From: Cupriavidus pinatubonensis
GTDB taxonomy: Bacteria; Pseudomonadota; Gammaproteobacteria; Burkholderiales; Burkholderiaceae
Length of the DNA stretch: 64,000 nt
Assembly (NCBI RefSeq): GCF_019602855.1
Contig: NZ_CP080767.1
Coordinates: forward strand, 2,976,001-3,040,000
Reading direction: 5' to 3'
The notes under the pieces were generated by a model that saw only the letters and a program-made list of their open reading frames with translations, did no database searches and was not told where the DNA came from. The translations under genes were made by a program, and so were the position numbers. Positions 1 to 8,542 of the stretch are shown piece by piece (the first letter of the stretch is position 1; every line of letters starts with the position of its first letter).

Positions 1-304
1 GGACCGATTGCATGCGGCGATCAATGGCTAGGCGGCACAACTCTCCGCCATGGCGGGCTTCGCCTGCCCCAAGTCGTCAACTGACCCTTCAGTACGTATG
101 GACGCTACTTGGCTTCTGCTGTCAGGATCAGTGCAATCACATTCGCATCAAGAAGGGGGCGAAGAAGGACCGATTAGCGAGGGCCACATCTCCCGAGCGA
201 TGTGACGGCAACAAGCCGCTAAGGTTCCAAGCGAGAGAAATAGGCGACACATTCTTACTCGATGGTACAAAATACCCGCGGCGCAAGAGCTAGGACGACG
301 AAAG
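1..304. other. Upstream region of the defence island, no confident gene
   Basis: About 300 bases precede the SIR2 gene. A short plus-strand open frame (12-293) has no recognisable domain and I do not call it. The 9-mer GGACCGATT occurs at 1-9 and again near 168-176. A 10-bp sequence at 82-91 (TGACCCTTCA) recurs inverted at 6428-6437, on the other side of the defence island. I saw no integrase, tRNA or clear attachment site, and no convincing promoter for the SIR2 gene. Confidence 0.4.
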
Positions 305-1552
305 ATGCAAATTTTCAGCTATCGCAGTGGCGGATCATGGCGAGCCGTCGAACCGACTAACAAAGACGAGAACGGCAAAGTCGTTCCGGACGAGGCCCAG
401 CTAGAGATCACACGAAGTCTTTCGGATTGCTTTCGGTGCAATAACTTGGTCGTTCTCACCGGGTTGGGAACTTCACTCAACGTCAACGTCAAACAGTCCC
501 CCTCCGACAAGCCGAGGTTGCGAGAACCTATCGAAGGCAAGCGTCTTGCACCGACGATGGGCGACCTCTGGAGCGCAGTGAAGAACAAGAACGACGCGAC
601 GTTCGAGAACGTTTTTTCGCTGTCTAAGTGTCCCGAAAACAGCAGGGGGAATATTGAGACGCTCCTCTCCTACTGTAAGGCCGCATCAGATTTCATTGAT
701 GACCCTGCCGACAAGGCGATAGTAGAGGCATTCATTGAGAGTGCAGAGGACACCGTTCGCGATTCGGTTCGATTCCTGACGCCAGACGATGACCTCGGCG
801 TACATTCCGACTTTCTGCGTCGCCTGGCCCGCCGGTCGTCTCGCAAGATTCGCTCGAAGATCTTCACGACGAACTACGATTTGTGCTTCGAGTACGCTGC
901 ACGACGCGGGCGCTACGTTGTAATCGACGGTTTCTCACATACGACCCCTCAGGTCTTCGACAGCCTCTTCTTCTCATACGACATTGTGAAACGTGATAGC
1001 AATCCAGACAGTCACGATTTCATCCCAAACGTATTCCATTTATACAAGCTTCATGGCTCCGTGGACTGGACGAAGAACCAGAAGACAGGAGAGATTGAAA
1101 AGGACGACTCTACCGAGACACCTATTCTCGTCTACCCGCGGAATACAAAATACGAACTGGCCTTCGAGCAACCATACCTCGAAATGATGTCAGCATTCCA
1201 ATCTGCGATCCGACAACCGGATACTGGCTTGCTCATCCTTGGCTTCGGATTCAATGACAACCACATCGCTGAGCCGATACTGTCCGCCATCAACTCGAAT
1301 TTGCATCTGAAGGTCGTCGTGTGCGACCCCGCGCTAGGCCCTTGGATGCAGGATGGCACATGTATGGGCGGAGCCGATACGAAAAATCCCCATCTCGCCA
1401 AGATTCGCTACCTGATTGAGCACGGAGACGCGCGTCTCAGCCTCATCAGTGCAACTTTCAAGGAGATCGTTCCGCATCTTCCTGACATTGCAGCGGAAAC
1501 CGATCTCGAGCAACACGTCGAGCGCGTGCGACTGCTTCGGGGTGCCGCATGA
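305..1552 (+). CDS. SIR2-domain NADase-type antiphage effector (SIR2-HerA system)
   Basis: A 415-residue protein with a SIR2-type nucleotide-binding fold. Visible motifs are TGLGTS (residues 52-57), TTNYD (188-192), KLHGS (248-252) and GFGFND (313-318), the usual order in prokaryotic defence SIR2 proteins. In that family the Asn of TTNYD and the His of HGS are the NAD-cleaving residues, and activation depletes NAD to stop phage growth. The next gene overlaps it by four bases (ATGA) and encodes a HerA-like ATPase, matching the known two-gene SIR2-HerA defence system in which the two proteins form a large complex. The start follows a weak GACGAAAG purine stretch. No signal peptide is seen, so it is cytoplasmic. 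The SIR2 domain is clear; assignment to SIR2-HerA rests on the pairing. Confidence 0.88.
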   Translation: MQIFSYRSGGSWRAVEPTNKDENGKVVPDEAQLEITRSLSDCFRCNNLVVLTGLGTSLNVNVKQSPSDKPRLREPIEGKRLAPTMGDLWSAVKNKNDATFENVFSLSKCPENSRGNIETLLSYCKAASDFIDDPADKAIVEAFIESAEDTVRDSVRFLTPDDDLGVHSDFLRRLARRSSRKIRSKIFTTNYDLCFEYAARRGRYVVIDGFSHTTPQVFDSLFFSYDIVKRDSNPDSHDFIPNVFHLYKLHGSVDWTKNQKTGEIEKDDSTETPILVYPRNTKYELAFEQPYLEMMSAFQSAIRQPDTGLLILGFGFNDNHIAEPILSAINSNLHLKVVVCDPALGPWMQDGTCMGGADTKNPHLAKIRYLIEHGDARLSLISATFKEIVPHLPDIAAETDLEQHVERVRLLRGAA

Positions 1553-3339
1553 CCAAGGCCGCACTACCCACGAGCCCATTTGATTCGAGTCGCTATGTCG
1601 GTTCCGTCACGTATATCAGTCCTGATGCGATCAAGATAAACCTGCCTCACGCCGCGAGCGTTAGTGCCCGCCAGTATTCGGGCTATCCGGTTCTTGGAGG
1701 CCAGGTAGGTGAATTCGTTTTCATCGAGGGTGAGGGTGTTGCTGTGCTGGGACGGATTACTGAAGTTCAGTTGCCCGACAGCGAGCGGTTGAAAGCCGAG
1801 CCTGCAGTTGGTGAACGACCAGATGCACATCCCATCGGTTATGTGCAACTACTCACAACATTGGAATTGTCTCAAGGCTCAGTCATTTCAGGAATACCAC
1901 AGCACCCTCGCATCGGTCAGCATGTCTATTCCGCACACCCCCTGCTTGTGAAACATGTCATTGAAGGAGGCTTATCGGATCCGGAAGGAACAATGGAGCT
2001 TGCCACCATCCCCGAGGATTTCAACACAAAGGTCAATGTAGGACCGAAGCAAATGTTCGGGCGCCACTGCGCTGTGCTTGGCGCCACAGGAGGGGGCAAA
2101 AGCTGGACGGTAGCCAGAATCGTTCAAGAAGCCGCTCGCCTCGGCGGAAAGATCATTTTGGTGGACCCTACCGGCGAGTTCCACACCTATAGGGACAAGG
2201 TCCACACGGTATTTCTCGGGGGACGTGCCAGCGGCGATCAAGATGACCGTACATTCGTCGCCTTTCCATACTGGGAACTCACCGAAGCCGACCTGTTCGC
2301 GATATTTCAGCCGAGCCCGCAGTCGCAGGTCCCGAAGCTTCGCGAGGCGATGAAGAGTCTGAAGCTCAAGTGGCTGCTAGACGAAGAGGATACGAAGGCA
2401 AAGGCCGCCGCCAGCGGCGCAGAGTCGCACTCAGGGAGCGACTTTCCCGCGGGCGCTGAGGAGAAGGATCTAAAAGCCGGCTTGTATGTAAAGGCAAACC
2501 AGCCTCGCAAGGTGTTCCATCAGCAGTGGTCGCGACGTCTCGCACAAGTTGAGGCTGAAGGCGCCCGATATGACATCGCCAAGTTGTGCTTTCAGATAAT
2601 CGAAGAGTGCGTACAAGAACCTGCTTCGAGAAACTGGGGCAGTTACGACGATCGCACAAGATCATTCTGCGAGACGCTCATCTCGAAGATCTACTCCCTC
2701 TTGCGCTCCCCGTCACTCCGGTGCCTGTTCCATCCTGGAGAGTTCGAGTCCCTTACGGACCATATTACGCGCTTTCTGTACTCTGATGACCGAGTTCTGC
2801 GAATCTCCATGGAGTTTTTGTCATTCGAGCATGGAGCCCGCGAACTATTGACAAATGCAGTGGCAAGATTCCTGCTCGGCATGGCAAGGAGCGGGCAGTT
2901 TGCCAATATGCCCACCGTGGTTGTCTTAGATGAGGCCCACCAGTTCCTGAACAAAAGCATGGGCGATGAAAATAACCGCATCCATCTTGATGCGTTTGGC
3001 TTGATCGCCAAAGAAGGGAGGAAGTACGGACTGACGACCGTGTTGGCTACCCAGCGGCCGCGCGACATTCCGGAGGACGTTCTAAGCCAGATGGGGATGT
3101 TTGTGGTTCACCGGCTAATTAATGAGCGGGATCGCGAGGTGGTTGAGAAGGCCTGTGGGAGCTTGGACGCCTCGGCGGCCGCATTTCTGCCTACTCTGGG
3201 ACAAGGTGAAGCCATCCTAGTCGGCGTTGATTTTCCGATGCCAACACCGGTAAAGGTAACAAAGCCGCGTCACCCGCCGAAATCTGAAGGACCTTCATTC
3301 AAGAACTGGCGACCACAAACCGCTAGCACCGTCGGCTAA
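1549..3339 (+). CDS. HerA-like FtsK/HerA superfamily ATPase (SIR2-HerA partner)
   Basis: A 596-residue protein. The N-terminal ~100 residues look like the beta-barrel (HAS-barrel) of HerA. The P-loop domain follows, with Walker A GATGGGKS (178-185), a conserved VDPTGEF segment (205-211), Walker B VVVLDEAHQF (457-466), and TQRPRD (501-506) followed by HRLINERD (521-528), the sensor/arginine-finger region typical of HerA. In known SIR2-HerA systems this hexameric ATPase assembles with the SIR2 effector and controls its NADase activity. A hydrophilic stretch around 280-320 interrupts the motor domain and may be family-specific. It starts inside the SIR2 stop codon (ATGA overlap), so the two are translationally coupled. 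A transfer ATPase is the alternative, but no conjugation genes are nearby. Confidence 0.88.
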   Translation: MTKAALPTSPFDSSRYVGSVTYISPDAIKINLPHAASVSARQYSGYPVLGGQVGEFVFIEGEGVAVLGRITEVQLPDSERLKAEPAVGERPDAHPIGYVQLLTTLELSQGSVISGIPQHPRIGQHVYSAHPLLVKHVIEGGLSDPEGTMELATIPEDFNTKVNVGPKQMFGRHCAVLGATGGGKSWTVARIVQEAARLGGKIILVDPTGEFHTYRDKVHTVFLGGRASGDQDDRTFVAFPYWELTEADLFAIFQPSPQSQVPKLREAMKSLKLKWLLDEEDTKAKAAASGAESHSGSDFPAGAEEKDLKAGLYVKANQPRKVFHQQWSRRLAQVEAEGARYDIAKLCFQIIEECVQEPASRNWGSYDDRTRSFCETLISKIYSLLRSPSLRCLFHPGEFESLTDHITRFLYSDDRVLRISMEFLSFEHGARELLTNAVARFLLGMARSGQFANMPTVVVLDEAHQFLNKSMGDENNRIHLDAFGLIAKEGRKYGLTTVLATQRPRDIPEDVLSQMGMFVVHRLINERDREVVEKACGSLDASAAAFLPTLGQGEAILVGVDFPMPTPVKVTKPRHPPKSEGPSFKNWRPQTASTVG

Positions 3340-3790
3340 TCGCTCTACGAATGGCTTTTTGACCGGTACGGGGAGTAGCGATTGGTGACCGTCGGCACCT
3401 TTTCGCCCAAGAAAAGAGGAGTTATTCTGAAGCGGCCCTCGAAGAAACGATCGGCAGCCAAGGCGAGCCAAGACATCAGCTCCCACACCATAGGGGGACA
3501 GCGGAAAGACATGCGCACGCGCTATCATTTCGGTAAAGTTGCCTGCTGCCCCACTCAGCCGCCGGGCGACAGGACAGGATTTGCAGCTTCCACTGTGCGA
3601 AGCATCACCCGCGCCGTGGTCAAGCGCGGAGGGACTATCTCGAGCCCAGGCACAGCGAACTTGGCCTCATCGGGGAGGCGGGTCTCAGCCGCGAGGATCG
3701 CAAATACCCAAGGGTACGAAACTCTAATCCTGTAGCCCGTTAAATTGGTGCCGAACACCGTCTCCGTCCTCACTTTGAATCATCACCGTC
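3340..3790. other. Gap between the two defence modules
   Basis: About 450 bases separate the HerA gene from the next ATPase gene. A plus-strand frame with a TTG start (3382-3735) and a minus-strand frame (3555-3773) are both open, but neither has a recognised domain or a good ribosome-binding site. GC-rich sequence makes such frames common, so neither is called. The gap may hold the promoter of the second module. I saw no hairpin with a T-tract and no direct repeats suggesting a retron or other RNA component. Confidence 0.35.
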
Positions 3791-5440
3791 ATGATGTTTA
3801 CGTCCGACAGTCACTTGCCCGACGTCACCGTTCTTTTTGGAACACAAACGGCACTCAATAGGCCGCTGCCTCCGAACACCGTCCTAATCGTGCCAAGCAG
3901 CGACTCGTGGAATGACTTCGGCCTTCACAGCCGTGTGGACGTGCGTATGCGCCTTGGTGAAGATGCGAAGGAACATCACGCTTTCAGCTTTATTGGGTTT
4001 CTCACGAACACCCCGAGCGAGCCGAACGGTATATCACCACTCAACGACCTACTCAAAGGGGCCGAACAACTCACGATACCGGCTACGGACAGCCATCGCT
4101 TCTTCACCATGCTGCCCGACATGGAGTCCTATCGTGCCATCGTGCGAGCCTTCGGAAGCCAGCATGCGTTCGTGGCTCTCAAAGCCATGAAGGACCTCGT
4201 AGCACTGCGCGCGACGGCGCCCCGACCAAACTGGCTCGACCTTGCTACCCGGACGCGCGTGTTCCAAGTGTCGTTTATGCGGAATACGGAGTCCTATTTT
4301 GCGTTCAAGAACGCGGCGTCGGTCCTCCGCGAACTGGAATTCGAGGAGACTCGCGAACTGTCCAGATCGCTGCGCATTACATTTGCTTTGGCCGGCCGAC
4401 CCGATTCCCATGATTTGACTTTCGATTTCGACCATGACGGCACACTGCCCAAGCGCATTGCGGTTGTGATCGGCAAGAATGGCGTCGGCAAGAGCCAGAC
4501 GTTGGGGCGCATCGCCAAGGCGGCGCTGGGCGGCCACAAATCACTAAGGGATGGAGACAGCGGTGAGCGCCCACTGTTCAATCGTGTGCTCGCCTTCGCG
4601 CCAAGCAACGAAGCACATTCCGTGTTCCCTACGGAGCAATGGCAACGCCCGCGCGTGCGGTACTACCGCTTCTCTCTCAATCGCTCTCGCGACAGATCGC
4701 GCAACACGCACCACGTCACCGACAAGATCGTTCAGCTTGCTCGTTCCGTCGACCGGATTGGTAAACGATCGCGCTGGGAAATCTTTCTCAGCGCGATCCG
4801 AGCCATCGACCGTTGGGAAGAACTTTCCCTTCCCAACCGGGACAAGCCGGCCGAACCCCTTGCACTGGAAAGTCTGCCTCGAGCAAGTGAGCAGCGGCTC
4901 CTAGAACGTCTGAGCAGTGTCCACATCGACAAGGAGCCGATACGCGTGCTCGATGGATCCAGCTATCCGTTGAGCAGCGGCGAGATATCGTTCCTGCGCT
5001 TTGCGGCACAAGCTAGTCTGCATATCGATAATGGCTCTCTGCTTCTCCTGGATGAGCCTGAAACACACCTGCATCCCAATTTCGTTAGCCAATTTGCCGC
5101 CCTGCTCGATCGCCTGCTCGACCAAACCGGTTCTGCGGCGATCATTGCCACGCACTCGGCCTATTTCGTGCGGGAAGTATTTCAAAGCCAGGTCCTCGTG
5201 CTGCGCCAGGATGCAACTGGTCGTGTTTCGTCTGAGCGGCCACGACTGAGAACCTTCGGTGCTGACGTCGGGGCGATCTCACATTTCGTCTTTGGCGAAG
5301 ACGAGCCGTCGCGCATGGCTAGCGATGTCGAACGGCGATTGAAAACAGCCTTCAACACGTGGCAAGAACTGTATGACGTGTATAAGGACGAGCTGTCGCA
5401 CGAAATGCTCGGTGCCTTGCGCGACGCGATGGAGACGTGA
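3791..5440 (+). CDS. AAA/SMC-type ATPase of a Septu-like (PtuA-type) defence module
   Basis: A 549-residue ATPase of the AAA_15/AAA_21 (SMC/RecF-like) type. Walker A GKNGVGKS is at 228-235, the ABC signature-like LSSGE at 394-398, Walker B LLLLDEPETHLHP at 417-429 and an H-loop-like THS at 454-456. The first ~200 residues carry no motif I recognise. The gene ends in a four-base overlap with an HNH nuclease gene, the arrangement of PtuA-PtuB in Septu antiphage systems, where the ATPase senses infection and licenses the nuclease. ATPase-HNH pairs also occur with retrons, but no reverse transcriptase is seen here. The ATPase call is firm; the Septu assignment is by gene pairing and motif order and was not tested by a profile search. 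Confidence 0.78.
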   Translation: MMFTSDSHLPDVTVLFGTQTALNRPLPPNTVLIVPSSDSWNDFGLHSRVDVRMRLGEDAKEHHAFSFIGFLTNTPSEPNGISPLNDLLKGAEQLTIPATDSHRFFTMLPDMESYRAIVRAFGSQHAFVALKAMKDLVALRATAPRPNWLDLATRTRVFQVSFMRNTESYFAFKNAASVLRELEFEETRELSRSLRITFALAGRPDSHDLTFDFDHDGTLPKRIAVVIGKNGVGKSQTLGRIAKAALGGHKSLRDGDSGERPLFNRVLAFAPSNEAHSVFPTEQWQRPRVRYYRFSLNRSRDRSRNTHHVTDKIVQLARSVDRIGKRSRWEIFLSAIRAIDRWEELSLPNRDKPAEPLALESLPRASEQRLLERLSSVHIDKEPIRVLDGSSYPLSSGEISFLRFAAQASLHIDNGSLLLLDEPETHLHPNFVSQFAALLDRLLDQTGSAAIIATHSAYFVREVFQSQVLVLRQDATGRVSSERPRLRTFGADVGAISHFVFGEDEPSRMASDVERRLKTAFNTWQELYDVYKDELSHEMLGALRDAMET

Positions 5441-6306
5441 CCATGAACAAGCTGCCTCGCCCTCCTTACGATGACGCGGTCATTCTGCAAAAGCTCACGC
5501 AGAACAAGCGACTCAAGAGTTACCCACACCTGCAGTCACAAGCGGCGATGCTGCATCTAGCATATGCCCAGTACGAAGCTGTAGCGGGCAATGTCCACCA
5601 CGTAAACGCCGTTCCCATCGGCAACGCCATCGCAGATTATCTGCGGAGCCACTACGAGAGTCCCGGCAAGGATCTCGCTCACATTGAAGCAATTCGCGCT
5701 GAGCACGAGCATCGCACCTGCCCGATGTGTGGGTCCTTTCACAGCGGCACGCTGGACCACGTGCTACCCCAAGCTGATTATCCTGCGTTTGCGCTGTTCT
5801 CGCGGAATCTCGTTCCGGCGTGCAAGTGCAACAGCAAGCGTGGCAATATTGTTGCTGGCGCAGCGAACGAACGCATCCTGCACCCCTACTTCGACCATTG
5901 CCTAACCGAAAGGCTGATTCGGGCGGATTTCTCCGATCTGGGAGCAGTTCCGGGAATTACACTGCAATTGTGTATCGATGGGGCGCATCCCTACTATGCT
6001 CCGGTGGCCTTTCATGCTGCCACCATTGTCGGTCGCTCGGCCATCCTGCGGTACTTGCGCGACCGCTGGTTAGCACTGTGCCGCAGGCCAAGCCTGGCGG
6101 TACGAGCCCTAGTGCGGAATCCCGCCACCGAGGCCGCTCTCCGTCGCATCCTATCGGACGAGCTCGAGTTGCTCGATGATGAGCATGGCAGCAAGAACAA
6201 TTGGAACTCGGCCTTCATCGCGGGAGTAATGGAGCCTCATGTCGTGACGTGGCTTTACCAACGGATGCACGCACCCGGACGAGCGTCAAACGCCCCTCTT
6301 CTCTGA
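5437..6306 (+). CDS. HNH endonuclease of a Septu-like (PtuB-type) defence module
   Basis: A 289-residue nuclease with an HNH/beta-beta-alpha-metal core: CPMC (95-98), LDHVLP (106-111), a following N at 124, and PACKCN (128-132). The Cys pairs would hold a structural zinc; His108 and the downstream Asn residues are the expected catalytic and metal residues. The domain starts near residue 90, after an alpha-helical N-terminal region, as in PtuB proteins. The first possible start is GTG at 5437, overlapping the ATPase stop; ATG at 5443 is an alternative that removes two residues. Its stop lies only about 25-40 bases before a broken GumN-family gene, so the right edge of the island is probably here. 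It is expected to cleave nucleic acid when released or activated by the ATPase. Confidence 0.78.
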   Translation: MTMNKLPRPPYDDAVILQKLTQNKRLKSYPHLQSQAAMLHLAYAQYEAVAGNVHHVNAVPIGNAIADYLRSHYESPGKDLAHIEAIRAEHEHRTCPMCGSFHSGTLDHVLPQADYPAFALFSRNLVPACKCNSKRGNIVAGAANERILHPYFDHCLTERLIRADFSDLGAVPGITLQLCIDGAHPYYAPVAFHAATIVGRSAILRYLRDRWLALCRRPSLAVRALVRNPATEAALRRILSDELELLDDEHGSKNNWNSAFIAGVMEPHVVTWLYQRMHAPGRASNAPLL

Positions 6307-6332
6307 TAGGAATTGTCTGCATCCACACCAGC

Positions 6333-7040
6333 CGCCCCGCGCGGCGTTGCGGCGCGTTACATGTACCAGCCGAAGGGCTTCCCGAACCCTCCCCAGCGGT
6401 ACTCAAGGGCGCGACCCAGTACGCAATTGAAGGGTCAACGAAGATCGGTCCTCAGCCGGTTCCGGATAAACAACGTGATGAGCTTGTCAATGTCGCTTTG
6501 GCGACAACGAGCCCCATCTTTGCTGCGGCGGCTGCCTCACAGCCATGCGGCCCATCGGACTGGCAGTCCCGAGACAGCATTGTGCAAAGGTACGCGATCT
6601 CGCAGGGTCTCACTCCCACCATCTTGGAGAGTCAGGTAGATGTCCAAGCGCGACGCTTGTGCGTCCTGGATCGCATCTACAGAGAATCTATTTATTGGTC
6701 ACTGTCGGACAAAGGTAAAGAGGGATTCAATTCCACCATTGCAGCGTTGAAGGTCGGAGGTTATTCGAAGATCCGAACGATTCTTCGTAGCAGCTTTTCG
6801 ACGCTGGATGACGCCGATTTTTTTTGAGCGTGGCTTCCAATCAAGTGGTGGACAGGGGCAACGCCGTAATCATCGTGGGAGCTGCCCACCTGCCCGGCCC
6901 GGAAGGATTGATTTCACTACTAGGCCCGTGGGACGTCGGGCAGCCCAGCGCAACGGGAGACACCACAATCTGCTGATGCGCGAACAAGGCTCGAAGGGTA
7001 CCTACCGCATCGTTTTCAGGTACAGCCGTCTCATTTGCGA
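6333..7040 (+). pseudogene. Broken TraB/GumN-family gene (5' truncated, frameshifted)
   Basis: One reading frame from about 6333 gives an N-terminal segment typical of GumN/TraB proteins (GALHVPAEGLPEPSP, then IEGS). It runs to a stop at 6827 right after eight T bases (about 6818-6825). If the run had one more T the frame would continue as LSVASNQVVDRGNAVIIVG, followed by the family C-terminal motif GAAHLPGPEGLISLL (to about 6923). A further shift picks up LLMREQG near 6975-6995. No start codon or signal peptide precedes the conserved part, because the gene is cut by the end of the defence island at about 6307-6332. The family is poorly understood; some members are periplasmic or lipoproteins. 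I read this as a dead gene interrupted by the island. Confidence 0.6.
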
Positions 7041-7120
7041 AGATGCCCTCTTGCAATGTGTGAAACGAAATGAAGCACTCCCTCCAATCGTCCCCGCACC
7101 CACACCACCTCTCACACAGG

Positions 7121-8245
7121 TTAGAAGATGTGCTTTACCCCAATCATCGTCCCGAACTGGTTACCACCCGGCACCGGATTACTGCCGGAAGCGCCGCTGC
7201 TTACCGAGAGCGCAAGCTGGCCACGATTGTCGATAAAGCCAGCCGTTGCATAGACGGAGGTTCGCTTCGAGAACGCATAAGCCGCACGTGCGGCGTACAG
7301 GAATGCCTTGTTGCCGCTATTGTGGAACTTGAGGTAGTAGACCTCGCCAGACAACGTAACGGCCGGCGTAATGTCGTACATGACACCGCCGTACCAGAGG
7401 TCAGAACGAGGAGTAGGGCTGCCGTCGTTGTCCCGGCGGATCACACCTGCGCCGATTTTTGCGCGGTCCAACAATACATAGCCGCCCAAGGACAAGCGGT
7501 CATCACGCATGCCGCTGCTGGTCAGTCCCGCAAACGCGCCAGGCCCTCCGCGCTGCGAATCGTAGACGGCTGATAGCCCCCACCAAGTGGTGGAGTACTG
7601 AATCATGGCCGACCATTCGCGACAAGCCGACTTATCAGCCGGGTTTTCGCCCGCGCAGTTTGTCCCTGCCGGGCTCGGTCCTGCGTTAACGGCATCGCGC
7701 CCGAAGCTGTAGCTAGCGCCAACGGTAAGGCCACCGAACTTACCCTTATACGTCACTGCATTGTCGGCGCGCGCGTTCGGCAGATAGCTATCGAGCGAGC
7801 CGGACCCATAGATATTTGGACCCAGGATGTCTGAATCCAATGTGCCCCAGAAGGTCATGGTGTATTGCCGGCCCAGACCAACTTGACCCCATGGACCCGA
7901 CAGCCCGACAAAGGCCTGCCGTCCAACCAGCCTTCCACCCTGGCCGGCTGTCCCCGCGTCCGGACCGAAACCAGACTCAAGCACGAACAGCCCCCTTAGG
8001 CCGCCGCCCAAATCTTCCGTCCCTCGCAAGCCCCAACGCGAAGGCACCGTTCCCGTAATGTTCGGCATGCGCACCAGGGCGTTGCCCGCAGTGCCTACGT
8101 TATTGACATACTCGACGCCAGTGTCGATCACGCCATACATCGTGACCGAAGACTGGGCTGACGCGGCGCTTGGCGCCGTCGCGCTCAGAACGGTCACTGC
8201 AAGCAGCGCACCGGGCGCCACCTTTTTAAAACCCTGCCTCAACAT
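7121..8245 (-). CDS. Gram-negative general porin (Porin_4 type)
   Basis: A 374-residue outer-membrane porin. It has a signal peptide ending near AASAQSS, then the typical start SVTMYGVIDTGVEY, the SRWGLRGTEDLGGG strand/turn region, and a C-terminal strand ending in VKHIF with the terminal Phe needed for outer-membrane assembly. Such 16-strand trimeric porins are abundant in Burkholderiales and let small anions and aromatic acids through. The gene is divergent from the catabolic operon beginning with the SDR at 8543 and shares a 297-bp promoter region with it, including the 26-bp operator-like repeat. It is therefore likely the outer-membrane entry route for the cluster substrate and co-regulated with it. 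The minus-strand start is preceded by an AGGAGGAGAGAAA-like ribosome-binding stretch. Confidence 0.92.
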   Translation of the reverse strand: MLRQGFKKVAPGALLAVTVLSATAPSAASAQSSVTMYGVIDTGVEYVNNVGTAGNALVRMPNITGTVPSRWGLRGTEDLGGGLRGLFVLESGFGPDAGTAGQGGRLVGRQAFVGLSGPWGQVGLGRQYTMTFWGTLDSDILGPNIYGSGSLDSYLPNARADNAVTYKGKFGGLTVGASYSFGRDAVNAGPSPAGTNCAGENPADKSACREWSAMIQYSTTWWGLSAVYDSQRGGPGAFAGLTSSGMRDDRLSLGGYVLLDRAKIGAGVIRRDNDGSPTPRSDLWYGGVMYDITPAVTLSGEVYYLKFHNSGNKAFLYAARAAYAFSKRTSVYATAGFIDNRGQLALSVSSGASGSNPVPGGNQFGTMIGVKHIF

Positions 8246-8410
8246 CTTTTCTCTCCTCCTGTTACCGACTTCTGTGGATAAGTCTTTTGTTGTCGCCCAC
8301 GAGACACCTATACGGATTTAGGCGCCTCTGCGTCCCGGCGATAGACCGGTGTGGTCTGAAACTCTCACCCTGATGGAATGCCTCGACGGGTAATTCCTAT
8401 ACTTCTATTT

Positions 8411-8436
8411 TCTAGAATACTACTCTAGAATACTAG
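8411..8436. promoter_or_regulatory. Tandem 13-bp operator, copy 1 (porin/SDR divergent promoter)
   Basis: Two 13-bp units stand head to tail: TCTAGAATACTAC (8411-8423) and TCTAGAATACTAG (8424-8436). The whole 26-bp block recurs, inverted and with one mismatch, at 18076-18101 in the other divergent promoter region of the same cluster. It is AT-rich in a GC-rich neighbourhood and lies between the porin and SDR starts. It is probably the binding site of the cluster GntR/FCD regulator, though no binding evidence is visible here. Confidence 0.7.
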
Positions 8437-8542
8437 GCAGCGGTGCACGGAGACGCCAATATTTCCGTGTACCTCCAGCGACAAACGACATCGCGCCCCC
8501 GCCGGCGCAAGTCGTCCGCCTGGCACTCAATTGGGGAGTCTC

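Noticed and set aside
3382..3735. A 117-residue frame with a TTG start between the defence modules
   Set aside because: No ribosome-binding site or domain; a competing minus-strand frame is equally open. Described as a gap.
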